From positions 868,001 to 932,000 of the forward strand of contig JAGMVK010000003.1 of assembly GCA_020747065.1 (NCBI GenBank): a stretch of DNA of 64,000 nt. The letters are read 5' to 3'. Position numbers and translations under genes: made by a program. This DNA comes from Cadophora sp. MPI-SDFR-AT-0126 (lineage: Eukaryota > Ascomycota > Leotiomycetes > Helotiales > Ploettnerulaceae). Positions 59,257-64,000 of the stretch are shown here, one piece after another. Numbering within the stretch: the stretch's first letter is position 1; each line of letters begins with the position of its first letter. The notes beneath the pieces are model-generated. The model worked only from the letters and a program-made list of their open reading frames with translations, was not told the origin of the DNA and searched no databases.

Positions 59257-60268
59257 TTAGTCAATGCTCTCAGGTGTTGTATTGACTTTTGTGGCGGTGT
59301 GTCTCTTCGTCTTTGTTTTCTTCAGATTTCCCACGGCTCTGTTTACAGCATCCAACTCCTCAAAGCACTGCTTCTGATTGATCATCGGGCTGAGTAAGGG
59401 GTTGAATCCCTCGATTGTGGATAGCATTGGAGCATGCCTGCGGATTTCGACTTCACAACAACCATGTGGGTGACAGAGCTGTAAATGAATGCAGCATGAT
59501 TTCTTGCTTCCCCCACACTTCAAGACACAGACCTTGACTTTGCAATGCTCGGGATCCTTGGTGTGGCTGTGACCATGTACATGTGAATAGATAACGCGAA
59601 TTCTGCTAAGAGCACTTAATCCAGTTGCTGCGTAATGATTGTCCGAGAGGGTTGCAGGTCCTGTGGCTGGTCTTAGTGTCAGAATCTGGTCGCACTGAAA
59701 AGACTCAGATACAAATCCATGATCCTCGATAGGTGCTCGTGTTAGCAATTCTTGTACCGCCTTGGCTCGTATCGGTAAACTTGCTCGTTTCCGCAAAGGA
59801 AGAACTTGGTGGATGATATAATGGCTGCGGGACAGTGGCCTCGTTGTTGCGTACAAGTGGATGGAAGGAAGGGGTGTCGTTCGATTCATGTGCAATCATT
59901 TCATATTTGTATGGCTGGGTGAGATACCAGGAGGTACTTGGAAAGTCTCCAGAGGTTCTTCGATGGAGTCGTCGCTTAGCCATTGAAAAGGCCGGCTGTC
60001 GTTCTCGAACACTCCCAACAGAGGCTACATCGAATGAATGACGAGGGGAACAACTTGCTGTTCTCTGTTAACCATGACTTTGACGAATTTGAGCATCGAC
60101 TGCTGGTGGACACTGGCTTGAAAAGGACTGTGGACTCTGGAGGGCCATTGATGGCAGAATTGAATTTCGATACCGTCTGGCTGATTCTGGCGGCAATGGT
60201 GCTGGGGATGAAGGAAAGATGATTCGAGGATGAGGAGAAGATGGTTTGGAGGCGAAGATTGAATCCAT
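59257..60268 (-). CDS. Unidentified protein with a Cys/His-rich segment (286 aa)
   Basis: Exons 60073-60268, 59928-60024 and 59257-59824 (introns 48 and 103 nt) give 286 aa with consistent phases. I do not recognise the family. The N-terminal ~100 residues are Ser/Pro/Arg-rich and look disordered (FPSSPAPLPPESARRYR). The central part reads as ordered (HYIIHQVLPLRKRASLPIRA; AVQELLTRAPIEDHGF). Residues ~185-235 are rich in Cys and His (IYSHVHGHSHTKDPEHCKVK; VCVLKCGGSKKSCCIHLQLC; HPHGCCEVEIRRHA), a possible metal-binding module of no known pattern. There is no signal peptide. The second intron is the least sure; an alternative reading keeps an ORF from 59895. Confidence 0.5.
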
Positions 60269-61029
60269 TGAGGCGGAGTAAAATCTTTGGTGGTTGTGCC
60301 TTGTGGGGAAGGAGTAGATGGGACTTAATCAATTCGACATTGGGAGTGACCATATGAAGAAGCTACGATAGAACAATCCCGCAAGAACTACACAGTATCA
60401 ACACCAGTAAACCTCTGAGATGTGAGAGGGTTTACCAATAGAATTTGCAGCTACCTTGTTCTGCGAGAAGAAAGAGACACTGTTGACATTGCTGCTGCTG
60501 CACACATTAGCTTGATCCCTTGGTGAACGCAGACAGTATAGAATTTATCTGCTAGACAGTCCCTTATCGTCGTCGCAACATTTCTCTCTCCCTCAATTAT
60601 CCTTGGCCAAAGATATCTTGGCTACCGGTACATTATCCAATGACGAGACAAGAAAGCATGCCACCCCGTCAGCTCGGGATGACATTTCCCCAGTCCACCA
60701 CCAATCGCTTGCCATGTATCCTTGTTATTGGGTACTTTTGTGCTACAATTCCTATGGATGTGGTGCTATTTCGATATTTGAGGCTGCCTCAGTATCCTGG
60801 GGTGTGTAGTCACGAGCGAGAGGTTGCATAATATATCAAACTGGTGGCTTGCAGGGTAGGATAGGAGTGCCAGATTGCTGTGGCTATATCATGGAGATGG
60901 TTTTCAGCGATTTGTACTTGATTCATATGTTCTCATACTGTTTATTAATTGTATGAGTGAATCCCAATTACAGAAGCAACCACTGTTATCCGTTACATCC
61001 ATGCCTTAATTATCAAGCTCATACCAGAC
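60269..61029. other. Divergent intergenic region
   Basis: Promoters of the Cys/His-rich gene (minus) and the CC-rich gene (plus). No TATA box is clearly placed and no gene is supported. Confidence 0.45.
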
Positions 61030-61984
61030 ATGAACATCCCTCTCCTCCTTCTCTCCCTATCCCTGTACACCTCTGTCATCACTGCAGAGATACTCAACAG
61101 CAAGAGACACTTAGAATTGCAAGGACCATCGAAAGCATGGAATTCAGACACCACGGAATTTGCACGAGAAGCTGTATTTCCTGGGCTTCGAGGAACGGAG
61201 GCTTCGTGGAGTGTTCTGGGGTTCTTCCAAAAAAGGCAATTCGAGGACTGTCCTTCCGGTGCGACTATCGAGGTAAGATCCTGTAGCTTGAGGAAGCTAA
61301 AAGAAGGCGTGCATATCTCCACTACCTGAAAATAATGGCCAGCGAAATTTAGTCTGATTTAGTGTCCCCTCGCAGTGCCCAGGCATACTGTGCTGCTACC
61401 CGACCTTCTCGACCTGCTGCTCCCTACATTGCTGCTCCACCAATTCAACCTGCATCAACGACGAATGCTGCCCTGCTAATGCTAAAGTCTGCCCAAACGG
61501 CAAATGTACCTATCCTGACGGCGAATGTTGTGCTGCAGGACACACTTGCGGCGGCACGACGGAGACAGGTACGAATTTCAATGAGACGTGTTGTGGTGAT
61601 AGCTGTTGTTATTTTGGGAAGAAGTGTTGTGGGGAAGTATGCTGTTATGAGGATGAGCTGTGCTGTGGTGGAGTGTGCTGTCCCGCGAGTGGGTGTGTGG
61701 ATATGGGGGGGAATGGGACGGCTTGTGAGAAGGTTATGTGGGGCGTTACGGTGAATATTTTCCTGGGGAAGACGATTACGAAATCTGCTCCGCAGTGGAC
61801 GAGCTCGAGCTTAAGTTCGAGTGCTAGTCTGGGAGTTGGTGAAAGTTCGACTCAGGCGGGTACTGGAACGGGGAGTGCGGCGAGTGCTACGAGGACGGGA
61901 GGCTCTGCGAGGATGAGAGCTTCGGGCAAAATGGGTGCGGTTTGGATGCTGAATTTAGGGGTTGTGACATTCTGTTTGTTGTGA
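61030..61984 (+). CDS. Secreted CC-pair (granulin-like) cysteine-rich GPI-type protein (283 aa)
   Basis: Exons 61030-61272 and 61376-61984, intron 103 nt, phase 0, give 283 aa. It has a signal peptide (MNIPLLLLSLSLYTSVITA), then a ~60-residue propeptide-like stretch, then FEDCPSGATIE. The second exon encodes a ~120-residue domain packed with CC pairs (CPGILCCYPTFSTCCSLHCC; NGKCTYPDGECCAAGHTCGG; CCGDSCCYFGKKCCGEVCCY), reminiscent of granulin or of fungal CC-rich surface proteins. A Ser/Thr-rich stalk follows, then a hydrophobic tail (AVWMLNLGVVTFCLL) for GPI attachment. Splicing is required: only the joined frame keeps the cysteine pattern. Function unknown; probably cell surface. Confidence 0.8.
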
Positions 61985-63346
61985 AACCAGGAAGAAACTG
62001 CTTCGATCATTCTTAAACTTGGAGTTCGAGGTGTCTACATTATTAACACTGACATTCTTCAATTTTGTTGTCGCTTCGCTCTACCAGATTTCGCTTAATA
62101 CAGGGATTAGAGGTAAACAAACGACCATTTCTGGGCAGAGTCTGCAGAGCTGTATAAATATGTTAACATCCGTATATCAGACGGAAACTTTTACTTCTGC
62201 ACAATCTGAATTTCTGTGTAAAGGTAGGTACCAAACTTTTTTTCTGGTGTGTAGATCAATGTCGTGGGTGACTTGAAAGGGAACCTCTCCAATACTTCCG
62301 CCCCCAAACCAGCATTAGTACCATTTTCATGTCAGCTTGTCTTACAGTACGACAGGAGTAATACCTTGAATCTACATCATATGTTGTGAAGATCAATCGG
62401 TAGGCAAATAAAGACCTTGTCTCTCTGCATCAAGAGTGCGGGGAGACAGGGGAGTGACTAGTTTTGAAGTCTTGTGAAAGTCAAAGAGCGGTAAGACTTG
62501 AAGAAGCCATTCAACAGGTGCCAACCCACATGCTGTAAGTGTGAGAAATGTCTAGGTAGATTTATAGACATCTGGTTGTGTGGCACAAGGGAAAGAGGAC
62601 AAGAAACGGCCTAAGTAGGTACGAATGGGTCCGAATAACTCCTGTACAGTGATGAGCCTCAAACTGTCTCTATTAGTCCTGCGATTTCTTCGTACTTGTT
62701 CATTGTTCAAGAAGTTTCAATCATTCTCACAAGTCTATGGTCTTGAGATCAATTCTCAATTCTCTTGCAACTAAGTGCTAAGCATCAGATGCTCAGACCA
62801 AGAACTCTGAGCACGAACAAGAACTTTACTCTTCTGGTCCGAACTGAATATGATTTCAATTATTGTATGAAGAGGCAACTTTGCGGCGATGGAAACTAAA
62901 ATCTACTTCACAGCTACGAAATGTTTCGCTAAAGATAAAAGAAGTCCATCTCGAGAGTAGCCAGCATATTTACCCCGCAATTTCTCTAAAACTCACCTTT
63001 GTCAATCTTTGAATCAATAAGCGTATATCCAGATAAGACTTACTTGAAACTAGACGATGGTTGCTGTCCTCACTAATACCGTTGCTTAAGGAATTTCATT
63101 TATATCTCAGAAAACAAGTAGATCATAAATGAGTCTGCTCATCGATAAAATCCCACCCGTGAACCTGCCACGTCAACCATACTTTCCATGTACTGAAGCA
63201 TACGCAAAAGTTCTCTGGGTCCGAGGAGGAATCAAAACCTCTATCCTCCTTCGTGATGTTTCATTAGGCAATCGCACCCCCACAGTGAGCAGCATGTACT
63301 GTATGTAAGCAAGCATGACAGCGTCGCTTACCTTCAGCTGCCCTCC
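61985..63346. other. Intergenic, AT-rich
   Basis: 1.4 kb with no protein-like frame on either strand and no RNA gene recognised. Confidence 0.5.
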
Positions 63347-63580
63347 TCAAGACCCTTTGGTTCCACTGCTTTCGTCACCCACGCCCAGGAGTATCTTCTG
63401 AATCCTCATAGATTTCGCAGGGAAATTAGGTACCGGTTTTTTGAGCCATTGACTACGGTAATCGAAGTCCTCGTCACATTCTGGGACTTTCCCCTTGAGG
63501 TTCAGAGATGGCTTAGCTGAAAAATATGCGGGGTAAAATCTGCCTTCCACCTCCCCCACCAAAGCAAGGCCAACGTGCAT
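63347..63580 (-). CDS. Short hypothetical ORF
   Basis: 77 codons from the ATG at 63580 (MHVGLALVGEVEGRFYPAYF, then KPSLNLKGKVPECDEDFDYR). The composition is protein-like, but no family is recognised and no splice partners were found. It may be a terminal exon, a relic or chance. Confidence 0.25.
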   Translation of the reverse strand: MHVGLALVGEVEGRFYPAYFSAKPSLNLKGKVPECDEDFDYRSQWLKKPVPNFPAKSMRIQKILLGVGDESSGTKGS

Positions 63581-63954
63581 ACCAGTTGTCTTACCCAAAT
63601 CTGTATCTTCTCGGAATTAGGCGTTGCTTGATACGGTATTTGCTTTTTCTCTTAGCCTGTCGCCTGATTTGTCTCATCCTCTGCGCATGATAATCTCTTC
63701 TTTTCAGCTTTCAGACAGCCTCATTGCAGTGTATGAAATTCTGATTGGAGAGAAAATCTGCAATGCACTGGTTGTGGTTCAGCTTCAACAAGGCTCGCCG
63801 TTCACTGTTGGACACGCGACACATTGCCTTTCTAGATATAATGGGCAAGTTCCTTCTCGAGATGTGGCTCGATTTTGTCGCTTTCCTCAATACTTTGCAA
63901 AAAATTTCCTCGCTAAAAAGCCAACAAGTGTCAAGCACATAACAAAACATCACC
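63581..63954. other. Upstream region of the gene at the right edge
   Basis: Presumed promoter and leader. Short ORFs on both strands (63624-63977) look like chance. Confidence 0.35.
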
Positions 63955-64000
63955 ATGAGTAAACAAGACCTCCTCAACAGCCTTTATGGCATCGAAAACC
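63955..64000 (+). CDS. Possible start of a gene cut by the right edge
   Basis: An ATG after AACATCACC, a good fungal start context, opens MSKQDLLNSLYGIEN, which runs to the end of the window. Too short to identify. Confidence 0.3.
   Translation, partial: MSKQDLLNSLYGIEN

Overview
The window looks like nuclear DNA of a filamentous ascomycete (Pezizomycotina; the protein flavour suggests Leotiomycetes, but that is only an impression). It is gene-dense, with short GT-AG introns (39-147 nt, mostly 46-62), genes on both strands without operons, and typical fungal families: a Zn2Cys6 regulator, BUD4, a DUF7582 protein and GPI-anchored cysteine-rich proteins. I rebuilt exon structures by hand; in every complete spliced gene the exon lengths add up to a multiple of three.

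Layout. 0-1 kb: N-terminal part of the phosphatidylinositol 4-kinase PIK1, running off the left edge. 1.7-2.7 kb: a DUF4188 monooxygenase-like protein. 3-5 kb: degraded coding sequence. 6-11 kb: a 1,593-aa fusion of an indoleamine-dioxygenase-like heme domain, a P450-reductase-like FAD/NAD(P) domain and a cytochrome b5 domain, the most unusual gene here. 11.7-13.7 kb: two tandem secreted GPI-type paralogues with a ten-cysteine module. 14.6-18.9 kb: the anillin-like septation protein BUD4. 21.5-30.1 kb: a regulator-rich stretch with two divergent C2H2 genes, an agmatine-deiminase-like enzyme, an MDR oxidoreductase and a divergent Zn2Cys6 factor. 30.9-33.7 kb: a disordered protein rich in NPF and GFG motifs. 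34.4-35.1 kb: a frameshifted relic.

35.6-36.6 kb: the RNase P/MRP subunit POP3, with a probable GC-AG intron. 38.6-46.7 kb: an 11-exon giant ubiquitin hydrolase of 2,534 aa. 48.6-50.1 kb: a DUF7582 protein. 52-56 kb: a PRCC-family protein and the TORC2 subunit AVO1/SIN1, transcribed divergently. 58.4-62 kb: a Ser/Ala-rich GPI protein, an unidentified Cys/His-containing protein and a granulin-like CC-rich GPI protein. The right edge carries a weak ORF and the possible start of another gene.

Most genes are housekeeping (PI4P signalling, TORC2, septum formation, RNase P, deubiquitination) and unrelated to each other. Accessory character is concentrated at 1.7-13.7, 21.5-35 and 58-62 kb, where secreted proteins, regulators, oxidoreductases and decayed genes lie.
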